Shown: positions 1-8,514 of the stretch, piece by piece
How the letters are laid out: every line of letters begins with the position of its first letter
Numbering within the stretch: position 1 is the first letter of the stretch
NCBI RefSeq assembly: GCF_024360925.2
Contig: NZ_CP113517.1
Coordinates: 2,790,001 to 2,854,000 of the forward strand
Direction of reading: 5' to 3'
Length of the DNA: 64,000 nucleotides
Source of the DNA: Methylomonas rapida
GTDB taxonomy: Bacteria > Pseudomonadota > Gammaproteobacteria > Methylococcales > Methylomonadaceae
Notes under the pieces: generated by a model
The model's database searches: none
Seen by the model: only the letters and a program-made list of their open reading frames with translations
What the model was told of the DNA's origin: nothing
Program-made: the position numbers and the translations under genes

Positions 1-342
1 CATCCCTCATACTTCCCCCGTTCTTCTGCTATTTCTTTCAGGCAATTCTGCACCTTAACAGAAACAGTATTTTTACAGGCCTCAATAGCGCCACCTACCT
101 CCTGCGTAAGCTGAAACTTCGAGAAAATATTGAGAGTGGTCTCCCGTTCATCCCAATGAGCATATGATGCAAAATGCAATGCAAGTGCTAATGCTGAAAC
201 ACCCAATCCAAGAATTTGCTCTTCTCCAAGGTCCTTCAAACTATTGAGAAGATCGCTAACCCTACCCCTCCATTTATTGTCTCGAAAATCGAAAGAATCA
301 GAGAACATCGTTCTTATGAAACGCTCGGATTCCTCATCATCT
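1..342 (-). pseudogene. SMEK-domain STAND NTPase, C-terminal segment (third piece, continues off the left edge)
   Basis: The minus strand is open from 342 to the window edge, but only when read as the continuation of the segment ending at 2772. Joining across IS66 copy 1 (dropping one copy of the duplicated CATCATCT) gives an uninterrupted frame through the junction, reading SKLDD then EESERFIRTMF. The segment adds about 111 residues of predicted helical sequence with no motif I recognise; it is probably part of the helical sensor region that follows the NTPase in STAND proteins. It has no start of its own and should not be annotated as a separate gene. Confidence 0.75.
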
Positions 343-417
343 GTAAGCGCCCAGCCGTCCCACCTGTGAAAAACATTCGTCCTACGGCATCCTGTGATTT
401 TTTGAACAGGAGCAGGT

Positions 418-711
418 ATGGCCATCACATCGAAATGGCGTCAGCATATTGAAGCGTGGCAACGCAGTGGACTGTCGCAAGCCGAGTATTGCGCAGCGCA
501 GCAGATCAATGTTCGCACGTTCACGGCGCGACTGAGCGACTATCGCAAATTGCCCAAAGCCGATTCGGTTGCATTGATACCCGTCCAGGTTGCGCCTTCT
601 GAGCCCGTCGATGCGGGCATTCTCTTTACCCATGTCCAAGGCCATCGCTTGGCGCTGCCTGCTTCGGTATCAGCGCGCTGGGTGGCGGAGTTGCTGCGAT
701 GCCTGGCCTGA
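418..711 (+). CDS. tnpA: IS66 accessory protein TnpA
   Basis: A 97-residue protein with an N-terminal helix-turn-helix-like region (around W8 to L40, including SGLSQAEYCAAQQINVRTF). This is typical of the small IS66 TnpA protein, which is needed with TnpB for efficient transposition and probably binds DNA. An AGGAGCAG ribosome-binding site precedes the ATG. Its end overlaps the tnpB start by 13 nt, so the two are probably translationally coupled. Identical copies lie in the two other IS66 elements. Confidence 0.9.
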   Translation: MAITSKWRQHIEAWQRSGLSQAEYCAAQQINVRTFTARLSDYRKLPKADSVALIPVQVAPSEPVDAGILFTHVQGHRLALPASVSARWVAELLRCLA

Positions 712-1049
712 TCGGTTATCCAGCGCAGATTTGGATTGCCGTGGCGCCGGTGGACATGCGGCGCGGCCTGGATGGCTTGTCGGCCCTCGTGCAGCACAGT
801 TTGGGGCATGCACCTTGCGCCGGCTCGGCTTTCATCTTCCGCAATCGAGCGGGTAATCGCTTGCGCTTGCTGCTGTGGGATGGCAATGGCGTCTGGTTGT
901 GTCAACGCCGATTGCATCAGGGCAGCTTTGTCTGGCCCAAGGCCCCTGACGCGGTGTTTGCGCTCAGCCAGGCGCAATGGCACTGGTTAGTGGCCGGTGT
1001 CGACTGGCAGCGGTTATCAGCCGTCCCCAAAGCCGAATGGCAGGTTTAA
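699..1049 (+). CDS. tnpB: IS66 accessory protein TnpB
   Basis: A 116-residue protein of the IS66 Orf2 family. The diagnostic stretch APVDMRRGLDGLSALV lies near residues 16-31, and RNRAGNRLRLLLWDGNGVWL follows further on. The start overlaps the end of tnpA. It is required in trans with TnpA and TnpC for normal IS66 transposition; its biochemical role is not established. Length is normal and there are no disruptions. Confidence 0.93.
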   Translation: MPGLIGYPAQIWIAVAPVDMRRGLDGLSALVQHSLGHAPCAGSAFIFRNRAGNRLRLLLWDGNGVWLCQRRLHQGSFVWPKAPDAVFALSQAQWHWLVAGVDWQRLSAVPKAEWQV

Positions 1050-1109
1050 AATGAGGCTGAAAAAGAGGCTCTAAAATCCGGCAAAACCCAATAAAATCAA
1101 GGCATTCAG

Positions 1110-1144
1110 GGGGTTCATGGGGTATAATAAACCCCATGAATCCC
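1110..1144 (+). promoter_or_regulatory. Hairpin covering the IS66 tnpC start codon, with a TATAAT loop
   Basis: Arms at 1110-1123 and 1131-1144 form a near-perfect 14-bp stem (one G-T wobble). The right arm contains the tnpC ATG at 1136-1138. The short loop overlaps a perfect TATAAT at 1123-1128, with no convincing -35 box. On a long transcript the hairpin would bury the start codon. On a transcript begun at the TATAAT the 5' arm would be missing. The same structure is present at 5539-5573 and 11207-11241 in the other copies. Confidence 0.6.
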
Positions 1145-2728
1145 TTGGCCGAACTCGATCAATTGAACCTGGAACCTGCCGCGAAAATCCACGTCACGGC
1201 AATGATTCAGACGCTGGTCGATCAAGCCGCGCAGGATGCGCAAACCATCGCCAAGAAAGACGCCAAAATCGCCGCGCTGACGCACGAATTGGCGTATTAC
1301 AAGCGCATCCGCTTCAGCCACAAGAGTGAAGCCCTGGCGCCGTTGCAACGCGATGTGTTCGAGGAAACCTGGAACACCGACATGTCGGCGATTGAAGCCG
1401 AGGTCGAGCAACTACAGGACAACAGCCCATCCGATACGGTCACTCGGCCCAAACGCCCCCGTGCCGGTCGTCAACCTTTGCCTGAACATCTGCCACGCAT
1501 CGAACACCGTCACGAACCCGAATCCTGCACCTGCGGTCAATGCGGTAAAGACTTGGTCAAGATCGGCGAAGACGTGACCGAGCAACTGGACGTCGAACCC
1601 GCCAAGTTTTTCGTGCATCGCCACATCCGTCCACAATACGCCTGCCGAGCCTGCGAAACCATCACGGCGGCACCGATTCCACCGGCCGTGATCGATGGCG
1701 GCATGGCGGCGATCGGTTTGCTGACTTGGGTCATGATCAGTAAATTCCTGGATCATTTGCCCTTGTACCGACTGGAACAAATCGCCGCCAGGAATGGCGT
1801 GATCCTGTCCCGCTCCACCCTGGCCGATTGGGTCGGACGCATCGGCGTGGCCTTGCTGCCCTTGGCCGATCGCCTGACTTGGCATCTATTGCAACGCGAT
1901 AGCTTGCACGCCGATGAAACCCCGGTGCCACAACTCGATCCGGGCAACGGCAAAACCAAGAAAGCCTATCTGTGGGCCTACCGCAGCAACGACTTGCAAC
2001 CGGGCCCCAAGATCATCGTCTTCGACTATCAAGCCGGTCGCAGCGGCCGGCATGCGCAACAGTTTCTACAAGATTGGCACGGTCACCTGATGGTCGACGA
2101 CTATGGCGGCTATAAGGCCTTGTTTGCCACTGCCCGCGCGCACCCGGAAACCCGACTTCTGCTTGAACCGTGTATCGAACTGGCGTGTTGGACACATGCG
2201 CGCAGAAAGTTCTTCGACCTGTTCCAAGCCAGCCAAAGCCCCGTGGCGCAAGCCGCCTTGCAGCGGATCGGCGCCCTGTATGCCATTGAAGCCGAGGGGC
2301 GAGACATGAGCAGCGACGAGCGCCAACGCCTGCGGGCGGAAAAAAGCCAGCCTGCCTTAACCGAGCTGCACGATTGGCTGCAGAAAACCCGACTGCTGAT
2401 GGCGCCCAACAGCGCAACCGCCAAAGCCATCGATTACAGTCTGAAGCGCTGGCCCGCGCTGACGCGTTACGCCGAAACCGGCGATCTGCCCATCGACAAC
2501 AATCCCGTCGAGAACAGCATTCGACCCATTGCCCTGGGCAAAAAGAATTGGTTGTTCGCAGGCTCGGAACGCGCCGGCCAGCGGGCGGCCGTCATTCAAA
2601 CCCTGCTCGGTACCGCCAAACTCAACGGCCTCGATCCGGCCGCTTGGCTAAGCGACACCCTGGAAAAACTCCCCACCTGGCCCAACAGCCGCATCGACGA
2701 ACTGCTGCCGTTTGCTAACGCCGATTAA
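1136..2728 (+). CDS. tnpC: IS66-family transposase TnpC
   Basis: A 530-residue DDE transposase, full length for the family. An N-terminal coiled-coil region (about residues 10-110) leads to a zinc-finger-like CTCGQCGKDL and a later CRAC pair. The catalytic domain includes HADETPVPQLDPG, MVDDYGGYKALF and, near the C terminus, DNNPVENSIRPIALGKKNWLFAGS, which carries the catalytic Glu. The start lies inside a hairpin. It is not coupled to tnpB, being separated by 86 nt. No frameshift or stop is seen, so the element looks active. Confidence 0.95.
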   Translation: MNPLAELDQLNLEPAAKIHVTAMIQTLVDQAAQDAQTIAKKDAKIAALTHELAYYKRIRFSHKSEALAPLQRDVFEETWNTDMSAIEAEVEQLQDNSPSDTVTRPKRPRAGRQPLPEHLPRIEHRHEPESCTCGQCGKDLVKIGEDVTEQLDVEPAKFFVHRHIRPQYACRACETITAAPIPPAVIDGGMAAIGLLTWVMISKFLDHLPLYRLEQIAARNGVILSRSTLADWVGRIGVALLPLADRLTWHLLQRDSLHADETPVPQLDPGNGKTKKAYLWAYRSNDLQPGPKIIVFDYQAGRSGRHAQQFLQDWHGHLMVDDYGGYKALFATARAHPETRLLLEPCIELACWTHARRKFFDLFQASQSPVAQAALQRIGALYAIEAEGRDMSSDERQRLRAEKSQPALTELHDWLQKTRLLMAPNSATAKAIDYSLKRWPALTRYAETGDLPIDNNPVENSIRPIALGKKNWLFAGSERAGQRAAVIQTLLGTAKLNGLDPAAWLSDTLEKLPTWPNSRIDELLPFANAD

Positions 2729-2771
2729 GTCCTGCCAGCGAGCTGGGGTCGTGGTACCGCTACGCGCTTAC

Positions 2772-3213
2772 CATCATCTAATTTACTAACATGATCGAGC
2801 AAAATTCGAATGTTCAGATGCTCCGAGTCCTCTCTTTTTCTGAACAGGAACCAAGCAACATGTCGGAGATCGTCTTCCGCTGTGTTATCTTTCAAAATGG
2901 CCTCCACACGCTCCACGTCTTCGGGCGTTTGAATGTCTGCTGACAAGAGCGACAGATTATTCAGATAATGCTTTTGGAAGTCTTCAGAAGTCTCACAAGC
3001 GGCCAAAACTGTATCGTTATTTTGCTTGCGTGCGAGAACATAGGCGTAGCGGAAAAAACCTTCATAGATAGGCCACTTGGGAATTTTCTCAAAAATACTG
3101 TTTACTTCTAATGGATTTGACGCCGCAAGCTCCACGACAATATAGTAAGCAAGTAAGAAATCTCGTAGTTCGTCGTATGTAAATGAGAAGTTTTCGATGC
3201 CCAACGACGCAAG
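2772..3213 (-). pseudogene. SMEK-domain STAND NTPase, middle segment (second piece)
   Basis: This segment lies between the right end of IS66 copy 1 and the left end of the ISAs1 element. It reads, after one copy of the ACGACGCAAG duplication, LASLGIENFSFTYDELRDFL onward for about 145 residues, in frame with the N-terminal piece at 8515-10411. The FSFTYDELRDFLLAYYIVVEL stretch resembles the helical region that follows the NTPase core in STAND proteins (inference). An apparent independent ORF here starts inside the duplicated region and ends in IS66 sequence; it is an artefact of the insertions. Confidence 0.8.
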
Positions 3214-3370
3214 CAGGGCAATCGCGCTATGTTGCAGATGTTCCGAAGAGTAATTTAAAGCGATACCTGAATCCGTGACTTAAAAGGTCATCCACGGCCG
3301 CAACGCAATGATTTAAAACGCTTATTCTGGGATAATACCGCTATTCTTCCATTCACCCGGCGAGTGATTC

Positions 3371-4705
3371 ATGAAGCGGTTTATCCTGGAGCAATCTGAA
3401 ACTGAATTTTATACCAGCCATTCTGGATTAGCCTTGGTCGGTTTATGTTTGAATCAATATGGCCAGCTCAATCAGGCGCTGGAAAAAGGTATTCCGCTAC
3501 GGCACGGTATTGCTCACGCCGATATTATCAAAAGCTATATAGGCACCCTTAGCCTGGGCAAAAGCGACTTCGAAGCCATCGAAAACCATCGCGACGACGA
3601 CTATTTCAAAGCCGCGCTCGCCATTCATCAAGTACCCTCCAGCGCTCGCCTCAGACAGCGGCTGGATGAACACGCTGACGCCTTATTACCGATCATTTAT
3701 CAAAGCAACCTCGATTTTCTGGCTCACGCCCAGGTGCCGGTAACGCCGTTAGCCACAGGCCATGTCGCGTTGGATATCGATGTTTACCCCATGAACAACG
3801 AAAAAACCTGCAAAGAAGGCGTCTCCCGAACCTACAAAGGTTTTGACGGCTACGCCCCGATTGCCCTCTATCTGGGTAAAGAGGGCTGGTGTATTGGTAA
3901 TGAACTGCGCGAAGGCAAGCAGCATTGCCAATACGAATTCCGCTATGCGCTGGAGCGCGGACTCGCCGCCGCGAAACGTTTGACGACTTTGCCTTTGTTG
4001 GTCCGGCTGGATGGCGGTCACGACGCGCTCGACAATCGCATCGACTTACACGAAGCCGATCAGGTCGATTTCATCATCAAATGGAACCCGCGTAAACAAG
4101 ATGCCGACGCCTGGCTGGCCTACGCCGAACAACACGGCCAGTGGACCACACCGCGCGAAGGCAAACGCGTGGCCTTGTTCAGTGTCATGGAGCAACACAC
4201 TCGCAACGGTAAAACCTATACCTGTCGCAGGGTCATGCAAATCACCGAGCGCACCATCACGGCTCAAGGCCAAGCCCTCGTGCTACCGGATATCGAAATC
4301 GAAGGCTGGTGGACCAGTCTGCCGGTGGCCGATTACGACGATGCCATGGTTATTGCCCTCTATCGCGACCATGCCACCGCTGAACAATTCCACAGCGAAT
4401 TCAAGACCGATCTGGATATCGAGCGCCTGCCATCCGGCAAGTTTGCCACCAACGACCTGATCATGAGCCTCAGCGCCTATAGCTACAACATCCTGCGCTG
4501 GATAGGCCTGATCGGCTTGCTGGGCGAACAAAGCCCGGTCAGGCATCCTGCCAAGCGGCGGCGTATCAAAACCGTGATCCAGGAACTGATGTATCTGGCC
4601 GCGCGACTCATCCGTAGCGGGCACCGGCTGAAGCTGCGCTTTTCACAGAGCTGTCCCGGTTTCATCGCTTTTGAATCCACCTACGCCAAACTCGCCGCCG
4701 GCTAG
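3371..4705 (+). CDS. IS1380-family DDE transposase
   Basis: A 444-residue transposase, full length for IS1380. The DDE catalytic core is visible as MALDIDVYPM-like (VALDIDVYPM), LVRLDGGHDALDNRI and the C-terminal EQFHSEFKTDLDIERLPSGKF containing the catalytic Glu. That is followed by the conserved NDLIMSLSAYSYNILRW helix. The start at 3371 lies about 100 bp inside the left end of the element, with GATAAT upstream as a possible -10. The gene is undisrupted although the element is split beyond its stop. Confidence 0.92.
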   Translation: MKRFILEQSETEFYTSHSGLALVGLCLNQYGQLNQALEKGIPLRHGIAHADIIKSYIGTLSLGKSDFEAIENHRDDDYFKAALAIHQVPSSARLRQRLDEHADALLPIIYQSNLDFLAHAQVPVTPLATGHVALDIDVYPMNNEKTCKEGVSRTYKGFDGYAPIALYLGKEGWCIGNELREGKQHCQYEFRYALERGLAAAKRLTTLPLLVRLDGGHDALDNRIDLHEADQVDFIIKWNPRKQDADAWLAYAEQHGQWTTPREGKRVALFSVMEQHTRNGKTYTCRRVMQITERTITAQGQALVLPDIEIEGWWTSLPVADYDDAMVIALYRDHATAEQFHSEFKTDLDIERLPSGKFATNDLIMSLSAYSYNILRWIGLIGLLGEQSPVRHPAKRRRIKTVIQELMYLAARLIRSGHRLKLRFSQSCPGFIAFESTYAKLAAG

Positions 4706-4846
4706 CGACTGATCGCTCTGCCATCGATAGCACAACGCCGCAAATTCACAGTGGCTTGGGAATCCTGCGCCGTAAGCGCCCAGCCGTCCCACCTGTGAAA
4801 AACATTCGTCCTACGGCATCCTGTGATTTTTTGAACAGGAGCAGGT

Positions 4847-5140
4847 ATGGCCATCACATCGAAATGGCGTCAGCATATTGAAGCGTGGCAACGCAGTGGA
4901 CTGTCGCAAGCCGAGTATTGCGCAGCGCAGCAGATCAATGTTCGCACGTTCACGGCGCGACTGAGCGACTATCGCAAATTGCCCAAAGCCGATTCGGTTG
5001 CATTGATACCCGTCCAGGTTGCGCCTTCTGAGCCCGTCGATGCGGGCATTCTCTTTACCCATGTCCAAGGCCATCGCTTGGCGCTGCCTGCTTCGGTATC
5101 AGCGCGCTGGGTGGCGGAGTTGCTGCGATGCCTGGCCTGA
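4847..5140 (+). CDS. tnpA: IS66 accessory protein TnpA (copy 2)
   Basis: The translation is identical to the copy 1 TnpA at 418-711, with the same ribosome-binding site and the same 13-nt overlap with tnpB. Intact. Confidence 0.9.
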   Translation: MAITSKWRQHIEAWQRSGLSQAEYCAAQQINVRTFTARLSDYRKLPKADSVALIPVQVAPSEPVDAGILFTHVQGHRLALPASVSARWVAELLRCLA

Positions 5141-5478
5141 TCGGTTATCCAGCGCAGATTTGGATTGCCGTGGCGCCGGTGGACATGCGGCGCGGCCTGG
5201 ATGGCTTGTCGGCCCTCGTGCAGCACAGTTTGGGGCATGCACCTTGCGCCGGCTCGGCTTTCATCTTCCGCAATCGAGCGGGTAATCGCTTGCGCTTGCT
5301 GCTGTGGGATGGCAATGGCGTCTGGTTGTGTCAACGCCGATTGCATCAGGGCAGCTTTGTCTGGCCCAAGGCCCCTGACGCGGTGTTTGCGCTCAGCCAG
5401 GCGCAATGGCACTGGTTAGTGGCCGGTGTCGACTGGCAGCGGTTATCAGCCGTCCCCAAAGCCGAATGGCAGGTTTAA
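5128..5478 (+). CDS. tnpB: IS66 accessory protein TnpB (copy 2)
   Basis: The translation is identical to TnpB of copy 1 at 699-1049. Intact. Confidence 0.92.
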   Translation: MPGLIGYPAQIWIAVAPVDMRRGLDGLSALVQHSLGHAPCAGSAFIFRNRAGNRLRLLLWDGNGVWLCQRRLHQGSFVWPKAPDAVFALSQAQWHWLVAGVDWQRLSAVPKAEWQV

Positions 5479-5564
5479 AATGAGGCTGAAAAAGAGGCTC
5501 TAAAATCCGGCAAAACCCAATAAAATCAAGGCATTCAGGGGGTTCATGGGGTATAATAAACCCC

Positions 5565-7157
5565 ATGAATCCCTTGGCCGAACTCGATCAATTGAACCTG
5601 GAACCTGCCGCGAAAATCCACGTCACGGCAATGATTCAGACGCTGGTCGATCAAGCCGCGCAGGATGCGCAAACCATCGCCAAGAAAGACGCCAAAATCG
5701 CCGCGCTGACGCACGAATTGGCGTATTACAAGCGCATCCGCTTCAGCCACAAGAGTGAAGCCCTGGCGCCGTTGCAACGCGATGTGTTCGAGGAAACCTG
5801 GAACACCGACATGTCGGCGATTGAAGCCGAGGTCGAGCAACTACAGGACAACAGCCCATCCGATACGGTCACTCGGCCCAAACGCCCCCGTGCCGGTCGT
5901 CAACCTTTGCCTGAACATCTGCCACGCATCGAACACCGTCACGAACCCGAATCCTGCACCTGCGGTCAATGCGGTAAAGACTTGGTCAAGATCGGCGAAG
6001 ACGTGACCGAGCAACTGGACGTCGAACCCGCCAAGTTTTTCGTGCATCGCCACATCCGTCCACAATACGCCTGCCGAGCCTGCGAAACCATCACGGCGGC
6101 ACCGATTCCACCGGCCGTGATCGATGGCGGCATGGCGGCGATCGGTTTGCTGACTTGGGTCATGATCAGTAAATTCCTGGATCATTTGCCCTTGTACCGA
6201 CTGGAACAAATCGCCGCCAGGAATGGCGTGATCCTGTCCCGCTCCACCCTGGCCGATTGGGTCGGACGCATCGGCGTGGCCTTGCTGCCCTTGGCCGATC
6301 GCCTGACTTGGCATCTATTGCAACGCGATAGCTTGCACGCCGATGAAACCCCGGTGCCACAACTCGATCCGGGCAACGGCAAAACCAAGAAAGCCTATCT
6401 GTGGGCCTACCGCAGCAACGACTTGCAACCGGGCCCCAAGATCATCGTCTTCGACTATCAAGCCGGTCGCAGCGGCCGGCATGCGCAACAGTTTCTACAA
6501 GATTGGCACGGTCACCTGATGGTCGACGACTATGGCGGCTATAAGGCCTTGTTTGCCACTGCCCGCGCGCACCCGGAAACCCGACTTCTGCTTGAACCGT
6601 GTATCGAACTGGCGTGTTGGACACATGCGCGCAGAAAGTTCTTCGACCTGTTCCAAGCCAGCCAAAGCCCCGTGGCGCAAGCCGCCTTGCAGCGGATCGG
6701 CGCCCTGTATGCCATTGAAGCCGAGGGGCGAGACATGAGCAGCGACGAGCGCCAACGCCTGCGGGCGGAAAAAAGCCAGCCTGCCTTAACCGAGCTGCAC
6801 GATTGGCTGCAGAAAACCCGACTGCTGATGGCGCCCAACAGCGCAACCGCCAAAGCCATCGATTACAGTCTGAAGCGCTGGCCCGCGCTGACGCGTTACG
6901 CCGAAACCGGCGATCTGCCCATCGACAACAATCCCGTCGAGAACAGCATTCGACCCATTGCCCTGGGCAAAAAGAATTGGTTGTTCGCAGGCTCGGAACG
7001 CGCCGGCCAGCGGGCGGCCGTCATTCAAACCCTGCTCGGTACCGCCAAACTCAACGGCCTCGATCCGGCCGCTTGGCTAAGCGACACCCTGGAAAAACTC
7101 CCCACCTGGCCCAACAGCCGCATCGACGAACTGCTGCCGTTTGCTAACGCCGATTAA
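5565..7157 (+). CDS. tnpC: IS66-family transposase TnpC (copy 2)
   Basis: The 530-residue translation is identical to the transposase of copy 1, with the same start-codon hairpin just upstream. Intact. Confidence 0.95.
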   Translation: MNPLAELDQLNLEPAAKIHVTAMIQTLVDQAAQDAQTIAKKDAKIAALTHELAYYKRIRFSHKSEALAPLQRDVFEETWNTDMSAIEAEVEQLQDNSPSDTVTRPKRPRAGRQPLPEHLPRIEHRHEPESCTCGQCGKDLVKIGEDVTEQLDVEPAKFFVHRHIRPQYACRACETITAAPIPPAVIDGGMAAIGLLTWVMISKFLDHLPLYRLEQIAARNGVILSRSTLADWVGRIGVALLPLADRLTWHLLQRDSLHADETPVPQLDPGNGKTKKAYLWAYRSNDLQPGPKIIVFDYQAGRSGRHAQQFLQDWHGHLMVDDYGGYKALFATARAHPETRLLLEPCIELACWTHARRKFFDLFQASQSPVAQAALQRIGALYAIEAEGRDMSSDERQRLRAEKSQPALTELHDWLQKTRLLMAPNSATAKAIDYSLKRWPALTRYAETGDLPIDNNPVENSIRPIALGKKNWLFAGSERAGQRAAVIQTLLGTAKLNGLDPAAWLSDTLEKLPTWPNSRIDELLPFANAD

Positions 7158-7357
7158 GTCCTGCCAGCGAGCTGGGGTCGTGGTACCGCTACGCGCTTAC
7201 CCTGCGCCTAAAGTCCATCAAATTGAATCATGCAGGGAAAATATTCCAGATAATACGCTGCATTTCTAGCCGTTAAACTCGATTGCCTGGACCACACTTT
7301 TAAATTCAGCGAATTTTGGAAGAGTATGACGAATAAAAGGTCTGGCAATATGTGGAG

Positions 7358-8443
7358 TCACGGATTCAGGCGATAGTTATCGTTCAAACATGCTCGCAAC
7401 TTGCGGCGCTTCAAGCTGTCTTTAGTAGGTCCGTTATTTCGTAGTAAATTGAGTGCCATCCGTCGCATCAACGCCAAGTTTTCGGCGGAATGATCTGTTC
7501 TGGCGCGATTCGCATCTTCGCCAAACTGCACATCCAGCACCCAGTGCTGGGAATTTTCTATCGCCCAATGCTGCCGTACCCCTTCGGCAAAGCGCTGCAA
7601 ATCCGTAAACGAACACAAATAGTAGCGACACTCAACCGAGGTCTTGTCACCGAGGGTGCGAATCGATTCAACCCGACCAATGGCTTGTAGCCCGGCCCAG
7701 TCAGGTTTTTGCGTCAACCAAGCAATCTCGCTACTCAAGCTGTAACGGCGTATTTCCAGGCGACCGTGATCTTTGTCGATGGTTTCGTAGACCGGTAAGC
7801 GGTCGTTGGCATTTTCAGTATCCAGCCACAACCTGACATCCTCGCAAAGGTTCGGATGATTATCCTTCAGTGCCAACACGTAATCCGCTTGCGCCGTAAC
7901 GATGGTTTTCGCAATGGCTTTTTGACAACCCATGGCATCGATCGAGATCAGAGCTCCTTTGATGTCCAACATCGACAATAAATCGGGGATCGCCTTGATT
8001 TCGTTAGTCTTCTCATCCACCGCCTGTTGCGCCAACACCCAACGCGCTTCAGCCGCAAAGGCGCTCATCAAATGCACGGCCTTATCCCCTTCGCGGCTGC
8101 CGCGCAAGGTCTTGCCGTCCAAACAGACTTGCTGTCCTGAAAGGCTTGGCAATGCCGCCTGCACCCAACGTTGAAAGGTCTCGGCAAACGCTTGGGGATT
8201 CAGGCGGCCCAAGACATTACTCAGGGTATCGTGCGAGGGAATTCCATTCGGTAATTCCAAAAAGGTCCGCAGCCAATCTTCTTTTTCTTCGGCAAACTCT
8301 TCCATGCCGACCCAATCCTCGATGCCGCTCAATACTGCGCATAAGACGATCATCACGATATCCGTGAGTTTGTGGAGTTTGTTTTTGCCCTCTCGCCGCG
8401 GGTCTGTGAGGTCAGCAAAATAGGGGGTTGGATCTGGGAGCAT
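7358..8443 (-). CDS. ISAs1-family transposase with C terminus replaced by IS1380 sequence
   Basis: A 361-residue ISAs1/H-repeat-type transposase. Recognisable blocks are YFADLTDPRREGKNKHKL-like at the N terminus, QVCLDGKTLRGSREGD (first Asp), SIDAMGCQKAIAKTI (second Asp), LALKDNHPNL and RQHWAIENSQHWVLDVQFGED (catalytic Glu). The last native residues are NDNYR; the reading frame then enters the IS1380 terminal repeat, adds LNP and stops. Removing IS1380 restores NDNYRFKLLFGTSAT and a stop, the usual family ending. The catalytic core is complete, so some activity may remain, but the inner end of the element now lies 4.1 kb away. Confidence 0.9.
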   Translation of the reverse strand: MLPDPTPYFADLTDPRREGKNKLHKLTDIVMIVLCAVLSGIEDWVGMEEFAEEKEDWLRTFLELPNGIPSHDTLSNVLGRLNPQAFAETFQRWVQAALPSLSGQQVCLDGKTLRGSREGDKAVHLMSAFAAEARWVLAQQAVDEKTNEIKAIPDLLSMLDIKGALISIDAMGCQKAIAKTIVTAQADYVLALKDNHPNLCEDVRLWLDTENANDRLPVYETIDKDHGRLEIRRYSLSSEIAWLTQKPDWAGLQAIGRVESIRTLGDKTSVECRYYLCSFTDLQRFAEGVRQHWAIENSQHWVLDVQFGEDANRARTDHSAENLALMRRMALNLLRNNGPTKDSLKRRKLRACLNDNYRLNP

Positions 8444-8514
8444 CTGGGATATTAGGCAAAATCGCTATACTAAACCCCTTGCCCGTGCAAGTGCTACAAA
8501 GCGCGATTGCCCTG

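Larger units (their letters stand above)
343..2771 (+). mobile_element. IS66-family insertion sequence, copy 1
   Basis: Element of 2,429 bp with imperfect terminal inverted repeats that both begin GTAAGCGC (left GTAAGCGCCCAGCCGTCCCA, right end reverse complement GTAAGCGCGTAGCGGTACCA). It is flanked by an exact 8-bp target duplication CATCATCT at 335-342 and 2772-2779, the size typical of IS66. It carries the canonical three-gene set tnpA, tnpB and tnpC, all intact. It interrupts the 3' part of the SMEK/STAND NTPase gene. Confidence 0.97.
4772..7200 (+). mobile_element. IS66-family insertion sequence, copy 2
   Basis: 2,429 bp, the same length and ends as copy 1. The exact 8-bp target duplication is CCTGCGCC at 4764-4771 and 7201-7208. 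It is inserted in the noncoding right part of the IS1380 element, which makes it the youngest layer of the ISAs1/IS1380/IS66 nest. Confidence 0.97.
3266..7370 (+). mobile_element. IS1380-family insertion sequence, split by IS66 copy 2
   Basis: Terminal inverted repeats CCTGAATCCGTGACT are perfect over 15 bp (left from 3266, right ending at 7370). A 5-bp target duplication CGATA lies at 3261-3265 and 7371-7375. Subtracting IS66 copy 2 and its duplication leaves about 1,668 bp, typical for IS1380. It sits near the 3' end of the ISAs1 transposase gene, and IS66 copy 2 lies in its noncoding right part, so its own transposase is intact. Confidence 0.92.
3214..8514 (-). mobile_element. ISAs1-family insertion sequence, split by an IS1380 element
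   Basis: The outer ends form inverted repeats starting CAGGGCAATCGCGCT (left at 3214, right end at 8514), as usual for ISAs1-type elements. They are flanked by an exact 10-bp target duplication ACGACGCAAG at 3204-3213 and 8515-8524. Only 3214-3265 and 7371-8514 belong to it; subtracting the inserted IS1380 composite and its duplication leaves about 1,191 bp, a normal family length. It interrupts the SMEK/STAND NTPase gene and was the first element to land at this spot, because IS1380 lies inside it. Confidence 0.93.

Noticed and set aside
540..983. Long minus-strand ORFs inside IS66 (for example 540-983, 1412-1885, 2013-2417 and their equivalents in the other copies)
   Set aside because: They are antisense shadows of tnpA, tnpB and tnpC; composition follows the codon pattern of the sense genes, and there are no ribosome-binding sites or families.
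2725..3204. A separate 159-residue gene with an FSFTYDELRDFL motif
   Set aside because: Its start arises at the ISAs1 junction and its end lies in IS66 sequence; it is the middle of the interrupted NTPase gene.
343..7200. IS66 copies 1 and 2 as a composite transposon
   Set aside because: Each copy has its own target duplication and the outer flanks do not match each other, so they inserted independently.
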